A stretch of DNA of 64,000 nt. Origin: Halicephalobus mephisto. Lineage: Eukaryota > Nematoda > Chromadorea > Rhabditida > Panagrolaimidae. This document shows positions 47,505-59,079 of this stretch, one piece after another. Below the pieces are notes generated by a model. That model was not told the DNA's origin and searched no databases. It saw nothing but the letters and a program-made list of their open reading frames with translations. Position 1 is the stretch's first letter; every line of letters starts with the position of its first letter. The stretch lies in contig SWDT01000725.1 of the NCBI GenBank assembly GCA_009193035.1, positions 1 through 64,000 on the forward strand, written 5' to 3'. A program made the position numbers and the translations under genes.

Positions 47505-49190
47505 CATCAAAGATCTGCGTTCATCATCGGCGTCAAGAGTACTTTCACCTCCAAAATAATAAATCATCTTAAGACTCAGAATTCACATCCACTAAATACT
47601 AATTTCAATGCAATTATAACAGTGAAATTTCGAAAATTGTAAATTATCATTTGTTAAAATATTAATATAGTATGCTGTGAACTTGAGCAAAAACCCAATT
47701 AGATTTGTTTACAAAATTTAAAAAGAATTACACCTTAAATATTTCTTATGAACTATGCTGTCGAGCTGCAGTGGACAGGAAGGTAGGAACCACGATTAGA
47801 GTAGTACAACAATGCCTTTTATAAATTAACGACAAAAGAGACAAATACATAGGAATAACTGACTGGTATCTCAGGTGGTCTTGCAACTTTTATACTCTTG
47901 TTTTAAGATATACGAAATAACGCGGACTAAGATACCATAAACTATAGGGACTAACTGATTCCAACACATTCTAATTCTAAATTTCTCTGATGAACAATCA
48001 GTCCGAAATACAACTTCAACTAAGTAACTTTATAAATTCGTACTGAGATAATTTTTCTAATATTTTACGACAAATATTTTTTGTCACAATATGATGTGAT
48101 GATTTTAGAATCTGTCAGATGTTTTTTGAGCTTTCTAGATTCAAATAAAATCATAATTCTAGTTTTCAGTCTAAGAATTGACACAAGATTTTAAGTTCTT
48201 ATATTTTTTATAAAGTATTCGAAATTTAAAATTTACGGATGAGGAATTGATCACGACAATAAACCTAAATTCGATTAACTTCAATAATTACAAAAGGACT
48301 TTCCCGAGCGAATTCAAAATGAAAATAGTTCAAGAATTTGGAACTTGTTGAGGTAAGGGTAAAATTTCATAAATATTGTTTTTTAAATTCTTTTTTCGAA
48401 TCTAGAGTCAATTATGGAAGCTCAACCATTATCGATAATTTATGTCAATGAGTACTGGAATTAATATTTATCAGAAATAATGACTGTGAATCCGGTCATG
48501 TGAGAAAAATAAATTAAGGAATATAAAAAATTAGTCTATATCAATAGTTTTGATGAAATTCAAAAAATTGAACTCAATACAATATGAATTTTTCAGTGAA
48601 AGTTGTTATATTCAAGTGAAAATTGTAAGTTTTTACTGTATTTGATTTTTTTGAAACTTGTTTTTTTAAAAGACAGTTGATTGTCTACACTATGATAGAG
48701 CGTTATCACGTTTCACCAATTGAATACCATGTGTTTCCTCATTTTGGTTAACCAAAGTACCCTCTCTCTCACGATATATTAGTACTAAAGACAAACTGAT
48801 TCCTAAGGAAATTTCAGACAAATAACATGTGGAGAAAACAAGTTATTTATTTTGTTTAACAATCACATACCTTTTTCAGACTTTTCTTATCTAACTTCAC
48901 TTTAGATGTTCAAAAGTCTTGTTAATTTTTCGGATTTAAGCCTAAATTGCATTATTATCACTGCATTTTGCGAGAAATTTTATCTTATTAAAATCTCCTG
49001 GAAATTTTTAGACTTTTTTATACTCTTCTAAATGCTTCTAATATTCCCCAGAATTTCACGCAGACTTGTCGTTTCCTCTGAAATCTCAGATTCTGGAAAT
49101 TCGTTTTAAACTATTTCGCAACAGTACTCGTTTTTAATTTTCATAATAGTGGGATTTTTGTTTCTAAATTATCTAATTATTCAGTGATTT
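47505..49190. other. Intergenic, no gene seen
   Basis: AT-rich, with no convincing exon, tandem array or RNA gene. Confidence 0.45.
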
Positions 49191-49196
49191 TAGGAA

Positions 49197-49562
49197 ATGA
49201 CAATCCTTTCAACCATCAGATTCCTCAAAAGTGAATATTTGCATAGACACCTTTGTGCTCTGTTCACCTATTATTGTAATGATGCGGCAATGAATCTCGA
49301 AAAGAAAATCGTAAGTACATAACTCTCCATAATGACATCATAAGTATTATTTGTTATTTAAACTTTTCAGATTCTCTGGCTCCCGACACTACGTTTCACG
49401 CCCGGAATCAGGTTTCAGAAATTCTTGGAGATAGAGATACTCTTGGACATCCTGAAATATGTCGTCATATGGTTATTCTACTACGTTGATATTCTGGATA
49501 AAGATAAGATTATCTTCCTTGAACAGCTTTACTTTGTTTGCTGCCAAGAATTTGGAAATTGA
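49197..49562 (+). CDS. Hypothetical 101-residue protein, two exons
   Basis: Exons 49197-49310 and 49371-49562 join in phase 0 through a normal 60-bp intron (gtaagt...ttttcag). The protein begins MTILSTIRFLKSEYLHRHLC, is rich in Leu, Ile, Tyr and Phe, and has a hydrophobic segment around LLDILKYVVIWLFYYVDIL. An acceptor-like attttag stands 3 bp before the ATG, suggesting trans-splicing. No family is recognised. It is short but the splice signals and codon use support it. Confidence 0.5.
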
Positions 49563-50157
49563 TGAAGATCCGCATTAAAAAAGCTCAACTTTAGGCTTCA
49601 AATTTGTTTTCTGATTTTGTTATTATTTGTTAATTTACAAATAAAGTAAAAACTATGTTTAAAATTTGGGTCGATTTTTGTTAAATCTGTCGTAGCAGTT
49701 TTTATTTTTTAACTTAAATTATGCATAAAGTTTTAGAATCTTATAGAACTTAGTGGAAATCGTTGATATCTTACAGGATATCATAACGATTTCTAAATTC
49801 TAAAGTTTTGTAAAAACTAGAAACTAAAATTTATAATTAAAAGTTCCTGGTTTTAAAATATCATCCAGATTTATACTAAGATAATTTCTAACTTTTATAA
49901 TAACGTTTCTATTATTTTACCCATTATAATGTTTTATGAATTTTTCATTCTTCCATTTTTTATAACATTTATCATTCTATTTATCAGTAACGATTAAGAT
50001 TGATTTCTGTTCAAAATCCCTACTCTTATCCTTGATCCAAGATTAGCTAATCCCGTAATCATATTTTGAAATACCGAAGATTCGGTGTTGCCTGATACGG
50101 TAGATGGTGCTTCACCGGGGAAAATAAAAGTCACTTTTGATTGATTAAAGTGCAAGA

Positions 50158-50397
50158 TTGCTGCATTTCTGGTGGGGATTTCCTCGATTTGGCAGAAGTC
50201 CAAAAACGACTTTATCAACTCCGCCTTTAGTGAATTTATCGGAAAAAGTGATAAATTCGCTTCTGTATCGAACGTTGTTTCCTGAAAACATTCATTTAGA
50301 CAAAGTAGTGTATTTTCGAGGAGTTATCTTAGGGTTGTCTACGGTTTTTTGGGCGTTCTTTAGTATTATAATTGTAGTGGACTTTAGTAGGAAATAG
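50158..50397 (+). CDS. Possible exon of a small membrane protein
   Basis: An open frame with no ATG ends in a clear amphipathic and membrane segment: NLSEKVINSLLYRTLFPENI, then VVYFRGVILGLSTVFWAFFS and VVDFSRK before a stop. It looks like the last exon of a small membrane protein, but no upstream exon or convincing acceptor was found. An opposite-strand frame overlaps it. The stretch from 49563 to 50157 holds nothing else that I can support. Confidence 0.25.
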   Translation: MLHFWWGFPRFGRSPKTTLSTPPLVNLSEKVINSLLYRTLFPENIHLDKVVYFRGVILGLSTVFWAFFSIIIVVDFSRK

Positions 50398-50832
50398 AGA
50401 TACAAATAATACAAATCGTAATAAGGACAATTTGACATATCAACAAAAACAAACAATACAGCACGACAACTTGTATCCGGACATTGCGTTCGTAAACAAC
50501 CAATATTTTCATATATAAAAATCAACCCTCGAAAGTAAGTAAAAATTTATATTCTATATGATTCTAATCCAGATATTTCTGGATCTGCCTAAGCAGAATA
50601 AAGTTCTGAAATATTAGACATCAAACTATAAAATTTCAAAAATAACGTAGAACTAAAATCATAGTCTATTTTACTTTTTAAAAACTGCCAGAAATTCACT
50701 TTGAAACAATTTTATGACTATTATTTAATTTTTTAAATAATATGATTGATTAGGAAATGACTATCCCAAAAAACCGAAATTAATATATACTCTATTTTAC
50801 TTTCTAAAAACTGTCAGAAATTCCGTTTGAGA

Positions 50833-51603
50833 CTATTTCGTTAAAAAATTCATTGTTATTTTTATATTAGTACGATATTTCCGGACAGAATTTACCTTTA
50901 AAAATCTCGTAATCCCATCTAGAGTGAAGCCTGTTCTGGACATTACACACAAGGTCTTCAAAGGATTATTGTCGTTCGTCTTGACACTCAAGAGCTCCAA
51001 AAGTTGATCGTCAGCGTTATTGGATCTCAAGAAGAAGATTTTCGAATATTTAGGCAGTGCTGCACTCATTTCCAAAATCGGAATAGTGATTCCAGTTTCC
51101 CATCGATGAGTCAGGCATTCGAAGGACTCACAGGTTTGTAATTTCGTCAAGAGGTCAACGATGGATAAGAGGATTTCCGGATCATCAAATTTCGAAACAG
51201 TAATCTTGACGGATTTCGCAAATTTCACACAAGACCCGAGTTCTGGAATTAATTTACAAAAATTTTCGGATTTTTCATTAGCTTTGAGGTTGATGGAAAG
51301 ATCGAATAAATTGCTGATTATGTGATTCCGCAAGTAGTCCGTCAAAGGTTCCAGATCAGTAAACACGATTTTAGAAGTTTCAGTACCATGGTGGATTTCG
51401 AATTTGTCAATAAATACTTTCAACGATAATCGTTTGAGGATTTTCCGGGGATTCAACCTTTGAACAAGTCGATAACAGTGCTTCGAAGTCAACGCAAAAT
51501 TTTCCCAATCTGAATAGTGTAAATCAGAAACGATTTTTTCAGCAACTAAATCCTGAATAAGTAGAGGAAGATTGAAGAATTCAATCTGATCAGGAACTAA
51601 CAT
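50833..51603 (-). CDS. F-box-like protein (nematode F-box/FTH type)
   Basis: One exon of 256 residues. The N-terminus reads FFNLPLLIQDLVAEKIVSDL, then DWENFALTSKHCYRLVQRLN, with the Leu-Pro and Ser-Lys spacing of an F-box. The rest is a Leu-rich region with repeated short strands such as CVKFAKSVKITVSKF, as in the large nematode F-box families whose C-terminal part varies. F-box proteins choose substrates for SCF ubiquitin ligases. There are no frame breaks. Nothing else is seen from 50400 to 50832. Confidence 0.6.
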   Translation of the reverse strand: MLVPDQIEFFNLPLLIQDLVAEKIVSDLHYSDWENFALTSKHCYRLVQRLNPRKILKRLSLKVFIDKFEIHHGTETSKIVFTDLEPLTDYLRNHIISNLFDLSINLKANEKSENFCKLIPELGSCVKFAKSVKITVSKFDDPEILLSIVDLLTKLQTCESFECLTHRWETGITIPILEMSAALPKYSKIFFLRSNNADDQLLELLSVKTNDNNPLKTLCVMSRTGFTLDGITRFLKVNSVRKYRTNIKITMNFLTK

Positions 51604-52303
51604 TTTTTGGATTCAACTTTAAAATAGCTTATTTTTAGAAAAATATCAATAAAATTAAAGTTCTTTTTAAATAGCGAACGTTATTTCGAAAGTCCACGTC
51701 GTCTAGAAGTGGGCGTGGTCGACTATAAAACACAACCGGAAATATGATTAATAAAGCAAATATAAAAAATAAAGATAATCTTTTAAAACAAATTCAATAA
51801 TATTTCAATGGTGTTTAAATGGATATCCAGAATTTATATCTAATTTTTATTATTTTTTTCAAACGAAAATTCAAAAATCGTAAATTCGAAATTTCGCTTT
51901 TTGTGTTGTAGACACGTAGTCTCTACAACTAGAGATATTCAGAACACCTGAGGCTACTTAGTTCTCTCTCTACTGAGGAGCAAAAAGAGAACACATCATG
52001 TCAGAAGAATGTTCCCTGAGTGTTACGTTTGTATTGTTAATGTTGTTCTACATTATTGTCTATCCTTCTGGATAAAGCCAAAACAGTGATTTTAAGTATT
52101 TATAAAAAATTCTCTAAATAGATGCAGTGAATGTTAAAAGTTATACAATCACAAAAAGTATTAGTAAAATTGAATAATGAAATAATTTCTTTATTAATGA
52201 TCATATTGTTCTTTGATTTGCCTTAAAATCAAAAGTAGGAATTTCCAAAAAAATCATGTGATTTCTTGTCTTTGAATGAAAAAGAAAAATTATCACTGAC
52301 ACT
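51604..52303. other. Intergenic, no gene seen
   Basis: No coding signal. The right end joins the start of the duplicated block that carries the lectin pseudogene. Confidence 0.45.
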
Positions 52304-52800
52304 CACTTCCATTATTGAAGTAAGATTAAGTTCTGGCAGATATCATTGTATGATAACAATCAAACAATTTACGACTCTATAATGAGCCTTGTTATCTTTA
52401 AAAAGGTACAGTATATGGGAAAAATCATATTTTCTATTATCTTTCAACACTCCTAGTTTCAAACTTTTGTTCAGAACAGTTTTTTTTTCATCATGTTTCC
52501 TACAAAAATCTATTGTTTTTTCTTACTTGCATTTACGTTCTCAGTTATTGCAATTCAAATTAAATTTGAAATTCCGGGTGGAAATTGCTCCGATGGAGCA
52601 CTAGAAGATCCATATCATGCGTGTTTCACGCTTATGAGTTATTATAAAACATTTTCTAACACTAAACACTTGTGTTTCAATAAAAGGGCATCTAGCTGTC
52701 GTCAATTCCTTATTTACATACACATTTTTGGCTGGTAAGATAAAATTAATTTGTTTTGTAATTTCTTGTTTTAGAAAACGTTGCAAATCTTGGTTCCAAT
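52304..52800 (+). repeat. Left arm of a segmental duplication
   Basis: This block and 55563-56110 share the upstream region (cacttccattattgaa, atatcatt, tgataacaat, tttacgact, tataatga) and the first lectin exon, with identical stretches over 60 bp long such as tcttacttgcatttacgttc and the following bases. The protease gene lies between the arms. Confidence 0.85.
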
Positions 52801-53134
52801 GACTTTTGGATCGGAGCATATGCATACTCGCACTGGCGAATCTTCAGCTAATCATCGTGGACAAACTTGGATTGGTTTTTACACTAATACAAACAATGGC
52901 ACTGAATACAGATGGTCCGACGGCTCTGTAGTCAACTACACAAATTGGACATCAGGACAGCCAGATAATCCAACTTTTGAAAAACGTACACTGATCACTA
53001 GTGATTATTATTCGAGTAATCTTCCTTATAGTCGTCGTTTTGCAAATTATGAATGTGGAGATGTTGTGAGGAATTTCGTTTGCAAAAAAACTGCGATTTC
53101 GGTAAACGTGAAGTTTTCTAATATTTTGGGATAA
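52493..53134 (+). pseudogene. C-type lectin pseudogene 1 (collapsed domain)
   Basis: A signal peptide (MFPTKIYCFFLLAFTFSVIA) leads into the start of a C-type lectin domain (CSDGALEDPYHACF, TFSNTKHLC), but GHLAVVNSLFTYTFLA follows only after a one-base shift at about 52688. After the intron, GSNDFWIGAYAYSHW is followed by another shift and then by a second WIG block: GQTWIGFYTNTNNGTEYRWS, NYTNWTSGQPDNP and a final YECGDVVRNFVCKK. Two WIG-type segments so close together suggest a two-domain lectin that lost the part between. No intact frame exists. Confidence 0.7.
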
Positions 53135-53939
53135 ATAAATTAATGAATTTTCCTGTCATCTTAATTTCTTAAATCTGATTGTAATATATTCAGTTTTTTC
53201 TCATTAAGTAACTAAAGTATTTCCGAGTATACTGTTATTTTTTCTTTATCGATAAAATGTTATGAAAAATGAATAAATCTTAAGACTCTAACTTTCTCTG
53301 TAGTTTTTTATATTATCTAAGTGAATGGACTTACTGTTGTAGACTTCCGTTGAAGTAATCCTCCAACTCAAACTTGGATAATTAAACTTGATTAAGATCA
53401 CGATATAAAAAATTACAAATGAAAAGAAAACAATTGCCTTGAAGTGAATAAAGAATATTTCTTCATCTGCCCGATAGTGATTGCAGCCCGCTGATTGGAC
53501 AGTTACCATATTTTTTACACTTACTTAGATGTAAATTAATGATATTACAGAATTTTCATTAAAGAATAATTTCACCCACAGTTGATAAATCTTCCTCTTT
53601 CTGAATTCGAATAATTTCTTTTCTCAAATTTCTACTTTCTTTTTTCAAATAAACTTTTTAAAATTTATCCATGACCGCTTAAGTTATCTTGACAAAAGTG
53701 CTGGATTTTTCCTCGTTGATTAATTATTCAATCATGTTTAGTTCTCAGTTGATAGATACAGAACAATAGAAATTCTTTGGGATTTTTCAAAAGAGCTAAT
53801 TTTTTTATTCTGATGGAAACACATTGCCCACTCATTGTTTCCGGTTGGTAATCCTTGTAGAAATTTGATAAGCAATATAATAAGCTAGATTCACATATTA
53901 TCTATTGGGAATATTGTTATCATCAACAAAAGAAAGCAA
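53135..53939. other. Intergenic, protease promoter region
   Basis: No gene is seen. An open minus-strand frame near 53288-53509 has no supporting feature. The right end carries the protease TATA box. Confidence 0.5.
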
Positions 53940-53947
53940 TATAAAGG
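53940..53947 (+). promoter_or_regulatory. TATA box of the cathepsin-like gene
   Basis: TATAAAGG, 37 bp before the start codon, preceded by a TGTTATCATC block that contains a GATA-type site (TTATCA), the kind used by intestinal genes in C. elegans. Confidence 0.55.
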
Positions 53948-53983
53948 CGGAATTAGGTTAATAGTGGATCATTCGACTTCCAA

Positions 53984-55039
53984 ATGAGTCTAAAGATTGT
54001 TGTTCCTCTTTTCGCCATCCTCATAGGATGTTTTAGTCTTGTCATCAACAAGGACTACCAGAGCTTTGTGGAATATGAAAACAAGTATGTTTTAAAATAA
54101 GTTAAAGATAGTAATTATAATTTTTAACTGTAGATTCAATTTGAACTTTGCTCCTGAAGAACGACTTCAAAGATTCTCCATTTTCAAAACCAATCTGGCC
54201 AGAATCGAGCAATGGAACAAGGACATGCCCTCGGCCAAGTTTGGAATTACCAAGTTTACGCACTGGACTGATGACGAGCTCTCCAAGTTCGTTCTCCCTT
54301 CTTCCATCATGGATGCCCCTAGACCCGATGAACCCCAAACTTTGACTTACTCCGGAAAGATCCCTAATTACTTCGACTGGAGAGAAAAGAACGTCATCAC
54401 ACCCATCAAGAACCAACAGTCGTGTGGGGATTGCTATGCCTTCGCTACCGCTGCAGCTGTGGAATCTATATACGCCATCAAATACGGAGTTATGAAGAAC
54501 CTCTCTGAGCAAGAGATTACTGACTGCGACACCAAGAGCCGAGGATGTGATTGGGGGTATCTCTACACTGCTATGAACCTCGCTCGGGATATCGGACTTG
54601 TTCCCCTTAAAGATTACCCTTATCGGAACCGACAAGGAACCTGCAGAATCCCCAGTAATTCTCCAAGAACGAAAATCACTGGAAATATGTGGCTCAGACC
54701 TAATGAAGAACTGATTGCTGAGACCGTCTATTCTCAAGGGCCAGTAGCTGTTAGTAAGTTTTATAATAGTTTACTTTGACTACAATATGATTTATAGTTA
54801 TTAATTGCCCCCGAGCTCTCTTCAATTACATTGGTGGAGTCTTTGTCATGAATGATGTCAATTGCTATGCAGACAGTGTTGGAAATCACATCCCTCTGAT
54901 CGTCGGGTTCCAAGCTAGCAACTACTGGATCATCAAGAACAGCTGGGGAACCAATTGGGGAGAAAACGGATATCTCCGAGCTGTTTGGGGCCAAAACTTC
55001 TGCAACATCACTATGGAGCCAAGAATCGCTTACATATGA
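53984..55039 (+). CDS. Papain-like cysteine protease (cathepsin L type)
   Basis: Exons 53984-54084, 54134-54753 and 54798-55039 give 320 residues. A signal peptide is followed by an I29 propeptide (ERLQRFSIFKTNLARIEQWN, KFGITKFTHWTDDE) and the mature enzyme beginning about IPNYFDWREKNVITPIKNQQ. The active-site block is SCGDCYAFATAAAVE rather than the usual CGSCWAF, with Asp and Tyr in place of Ser and Trp; the catalytic Cys is kept. The His block reads GNHIPLIVGFQ (usually NHAV...GYG), and the Asn block NSWGTNWGENGYLRA is standard. Catalysis is therefore likely, perhaps with altered specificity. It sits between two lectin pseudogenes and has a TATA box; a digestive or secreted role is a guess. 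Confidence 0.93.
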
Positions 55040-55562
55040 TCACATTTTAATTGTGAAACATTACCACTGAATCACCAAAAATACAATTAGAATGTTACCA
55101 CACAAATTACTCTTGGGTTTGATGTTCTTTGATTATTTTTTTTTAATTTTAATTAAAATCACTATTTTTGTATTAAAATAATGTAGGAATCTAGAGAAAC
55201 TTTTAAAGATTATCAAAATAAAACGATAAATATGACTTTGATCGGAATTTCTATGTTAAAAAAGTAAAAAAATAAAACTTTATTGAATGCTTTCTGAACG
55301 GAAAAATTTTGCAGTTGTTTATGAAGATAGTTTGAGGTTAATCCTTCTTTCATGATCAATTTATTAATTTTTTATCCAATGTTCTCACAAGGAGATGTTT
55401 CTAAAATCTGTACATATTGTAAATACTATCTGACATGCTAGCTAATAGATTATAAAAGTAATTTCCTTTGATTTTTACTCAAATTTAGAGTGTAAATTGG
55501 AAGGAAATAAAGCAGTCTTCATCTTTGAGAAAAAAAGGAAATAGTTATCTATGAGACATTTA
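55040..55562. other. Intergenic, no gene seen
   Basis: The 3-prime flank of the protease, AT-rich, without features. Confidence 0.5.
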
Positions 55563-56110
55563 TTCACTTCCATTATTGAAATAAAGTTAAGTTCTAATAG
55601 ATATCATTTTATGATAACAATGAAGCAGTTTACGACTTTATAATGAACTTTAATCTCTTTAGAAAATGCAGTGTATGGAAAATATTTACTCCCCATTGTC
55701 TTCCAAGAATCTCGATTTCTTTGAAGATTCTGTTTAGAAACAAAAAAGAGTACATCTAAATAATTCCAATATACCTTGTATAAAAAATATTTTCATTACA
55801 TTGTTGATGGCAAGTCATTGTCTTTTCTTACTTGCATTTACGTTCTCAGTTATTGCAATTCAAATTAAATTTGAAATTCCGGGTGGAAATTGCCGAGATG
55901 GAGCACTAGAAGATCCATATCATGTATGTTTCATGTTTATGAGTGATTATATTTTCTAACGCTGAACACTTGTGTTTCAATAAAAGGTCATCTAGCTGTC
56001 GTCAATTCCTTATTTACAAACACATTTTTGGCTGGTAAGATGAAATTAATTTGTTTTGTAATTTCTTGTTTTAGAAAACACTGCGAATTTCGGTTCCAAT
56101 GACTTTTGGA
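55563..56110 (+). repeat. Right arm of a segmental duplication
   Basis: Direct repeat of 52304-52800, including upstream region, signal-peptide exon, and the intron with its acceptor gtttag. A five-base deletion near 55946 and several substitutions separate the arms. Confidence 0.85.
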
Positions 56111-56354
56111 TCGGAGCATATGCATATACAAAACTTGCTTGTGAACCTTGGGTTTGGACGGATAAACATCAATTAATTGTCTACTCAGATTGGACCAGTG
56201 GACAGCCTTCTGGAAGAGAGACTGAAGGAGATCAGTGTGCAGTGGCTTCAATCTACGACGGAACATGGAATGCTGTTGATTATATTTTGATAGTCCTGTT
56301 TGTGGTCTCTCTCATATTAGATATATCTGTCCAAGTGAATGGGAAGTAGAATAA
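55807..56354 (+). pseudogene. C-type lectin pseudogene 2
   Basis: The start MASHCLFLLAFTFSVIAIQI and CRDGALEDPYH match pseudogene 1. The frame breaks in FSNAEHLC, again before GHLAVVNSLF, and near the end. The middle part is a good lectin domain: GSNDFWIGAYAYTKLACEPW, VWTDKHQ, YSDWTSGQPSGRETEGDQC, DGTWNAVD, then after a shift PVCGLSHIRYICPSEWEVE. The QPS in the sugar-binding loop replaces QPD or EPN. The frameshift before GHLA is shared with pseudogene 1, so it is older than the duplication. Confidence 0.75.
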
Positions 56355-56937
56355 AGTACGAGAACTTCCATAACTGTAAGGTTTAATCGAGAAACAATCA
56401 ACAGCTCTCCACATTCCATCATGGACAAAAATTGCTGCAAATTAACTTTCATTGTTCACTCCTACGGAAGATTGTTCACTGACCCAATCTGTGTAGAGTA
56501 CTAATTTATTAGAATCTATCCATAGCCACATTGTGTGAGAATAACTAGAAATCATTTAAACTTAGCTTTTTGATGTGTTCGAAAATTCTAATTAAACTTT
56601 GGTAAATTCTACAGTTTTCAAAAATTCGAAAATCTTTCATCCATCTCCGGAAGATTTTAATTTACTAAAATATAAATTTCCCTGTTGATAATTATCTCGT
56701 TAATGTTGACAACTTTGCAAATGTCAATATTATCTCAACTACAAAATTAAAAACAATCTACATGAGATATGGATCAGTGTACCAAACAAACCTATATTTG
56801 TCTTTTCTGGAAACAAATGGAAACAAGTTGTTTATTATTCTCAGCTTGATTCCAAATTTGAAACATAACAAAAATGTTTCCTTCGGAAATTTAAAATTGT
56901 TTTGGTGAACTCTAATTTTTGAATTCTTCTCGAAGGG

Positions 56938-56945
56938 TATAAAAG
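56938..56945 (+). promoter_or_regulatory. TATA box of the Gly/Met-rich protein gene
   Basis: TATAAAAG, 49 bp before the end of the leader; a likely start site (tcatcagacacc) lies about 25 bp downstream and the ATG 56 bp downstream, giving a short leader without trans-splicing. Confidence 0.7.
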
Positions 56946-56993
56946 GATCTGATTTTCCCTCATCAGACACCAGATAAACTGGCTAAATCTGAA

Positions 56994-58953
56994 ATGAATC
57001 GACTCCGTGTTGTTTTCGCTCTCCTGCTTCTAACTCCCATCCAAGCCCAATTGGGCACTATGACCGGAGGAAATAACCCATTGTTGGGGTTGACCGGGAT
57101 GGGTGGAATTTACGGAACCGGAAACCCGATGAATATGATGGGAGGTGGAATGAGTGGTTTCGGCGGGAGTTCGTTTACTGGAAGTGGAATGTTGAACAAT
57201 GTTTGGAATATTGCCAGTAAGTTATGAGCTGAGAATTTTGGGGTTAGATAAAGGAGAGTTTGTTTTGAAAAAAGAGAATTTCCACATTTACTATTGAATA
57301 ACATATTAAACCATTTTGTATCTCTCCAAAATAGCTATACAGAAATCTAGCATGACTCTCTGATATATATATATGTAAAAGAGTTCATACCTATTGTTCA
57401 TTGCCATATTCAACCCTTCTGAATCTCCTGGAAATGGACATACGAGAGCCCATCGCATGTTTCTTCGTCGGAGATATAGAAACCTTTTATATGCTTATGA
57501 ATAATGGGTATGACAGGTCTTCATATACCTTTTTAAACACGATATATCCTGGTTCTCACTATCAGAACTATAAACAATAAGTTGCACTAACTACTAATGA
57601 CAGTAAATTTCAGCAACGGCTTTCCGTGGCATTCTCACTCTACCACAATACATTTCCAACAACTTCCTGAACACTCAAAACACCATAAGAGCCCTTCAAT
57701 CCCTCCCCGATATGCAGAACTCCGGGAATGCTGCCCAATCCCTCCTTCAAGCCTTCAGTTTAAGTAGCATGCAGAGTCTTCAATCTTATGCGGATGCCGC
57801 TTCTGATCCGAGATTAACGAAAGCCCAACTCCAGGCGGCGATGGATAAACTGTCCAAAGAATCCTTCCAATTCGGACAACAAATGACAGCAGCTACTCAG
57901 AAGGAAACCAACGACTGGAATGCTTTCTTGGCTGAAACTAGGAACATTGCTGACCTCACCACGATTATCCGAAACATCACAAGTATACGAAGTAATAGAA
58001 ACATTAATCTTGGGGAAGAAGTCATGCAGTTGTTGAATTACCTGATGACGTTACCGAATCAGTTACAGTACACTATTTGCCAGATCATTGATGGACTAAC
58101 AATGGGTCAACCACAGTTTACGATCAACGGATTGGCAACTCTGGCCACGACTTGCCAAACATTGGAGACGTTGTACTCTCAACAAGGTAGTTTGGGAGGC
58201 TTTATTGGAGGCAATGGAATGTCTAACCCAGCTGGAACTTTGGGAAGTGGGTTAACTGGTATGGGAGGAATGCTTGGAAATGGATTGACTGGCATGGGAG
58301 GAATGCTAGGAAGTGGATTACCTGGCATGGGAGGAATGCTTGGAAACGGATTACCTGGCATGGGAGGAATGCTTGGAAATGGATTAACTGGTATGGGAGG
58401 AATGCTTGGAAATGGACTAACTGGTATGGGAGGAATGTTTGGAAATGGATTGACTGGCATGGGAGGAATGCTAGGAAGTGGATTGACTGGTATGGGAGGA
58501 ATGCTTGGAAATGGACTAACTGGTATGGGAGGAATGCTAGGAAGTGGACTGAGTGGTATCACAGGATCTTTGGGAAGCGGATTAACTGGTATATATAGTG
58601 GACTAACCAACACCCTTGGAGGAATGACTTCTGGATTGGGTAACATGCTAGGAGGTCTGGGATCTTCCTTCATCCCTGGTCTCACCGGTGGATTCGGCAG
58701 CACCTCAGGTGGAATGACTTCCGGCCTCGGTAACATGCTGGGATATCCTTATTCTAGTGGATACATGGGTAGCAACCTCGGGCTCAGTGGGATGGGAACA
58801 GGATATCCTAACTTGAATTTAGGACTCAATTATGGAAGCGGATTGTCTGCTTCCTACCCTGATCTTCTGTCTTCCTATTTATCCAATCAAGGTTCCTTTT
58901 CCTCTAACACCAATCTTTATCCGCAAACCTTATTAAACTCACTCTTCCAATGA
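56994..58953 (+). CDS. Secreted Gly/Met-rich tandem-repeat protein
   Basis: Exons 56994-57216 and 57614-58953 give 520 residues. A signal peptide (MNRLRVVFALLLLTPIQAQ) is followed by a Gly/Met-rich segment. Next comes a helical region of about 170 residues (LPQYISNNFLNTQNTIRALQ through CQIIDGLTMGQP), Gln- and Ala-rich, reminiscent of nematode DUF148-like secreted proteins but not a firm match. After it, nine 11-residue repeats of the type GNGLTGMGGML and two degenerate ones follow, then a Gly/Ser/Tyr-rich tail. Composition suggests a structural extracellular protein such as eggshell, cuticle or gland product. A strong TATA box implies high expression. The frame remains open beyond the TGA. 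Confidence 0.85.
58243..58605 (+). repeat. 33-bp coding tandem repeat, about 11 units
   Basis: Units of 33 bp (gaaatggattaactggtatg, then ggaggaatgcttg) encode GNGLTGMGGML with Asn/Ser and Thr/Pro variants. Several units are nearly identical at the DNA level. The complementary strand stays open for 185 codons as a by-product of the repeat. Confidence 0.95.
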
Positions 58954-59079
58954 ATTCCTAATTCTTATATTTATAATTTGGGCATCCTGAATTCCTCCTT
59001 CGGAATCAACTGTTACAACGGCGAATTCTATCCCACAACTCCATCTGTGCTGGCAAGAAATTGGTTTTATAATGAGTAA
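58954..59079 (+). other. In-frame open extension after the TGA of the Gly/Met-rich gene
   Basis: Directly after the TGA at 58951 the same frame continues for 41 codons (IPNSYIYNLGILNSSFGINC, then up to VLARNWFYNE) and ends in TAA. The second half uses balanced coding-like codons and includes a Cys and aromatic residues, unlike the AT-rich DNA that follows. Either the TGA is read through, or it is a recent nonsense change or a base-call error. Confidence 0.5.

Noticed and set aside
54102..54737. 211-codon ORF opposite the cathepsin gene
   Set aside because: Shadow frame of a strongly supported protease with intact catalytic motifs.
58179..58736. 185-codon Pro-rich ORF on the minus strand
   Set aside because: It is the antisense of the GNGLTGMGGML repeat. 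Stop codons are absent only because the repeat is G-rich and periodic in three.
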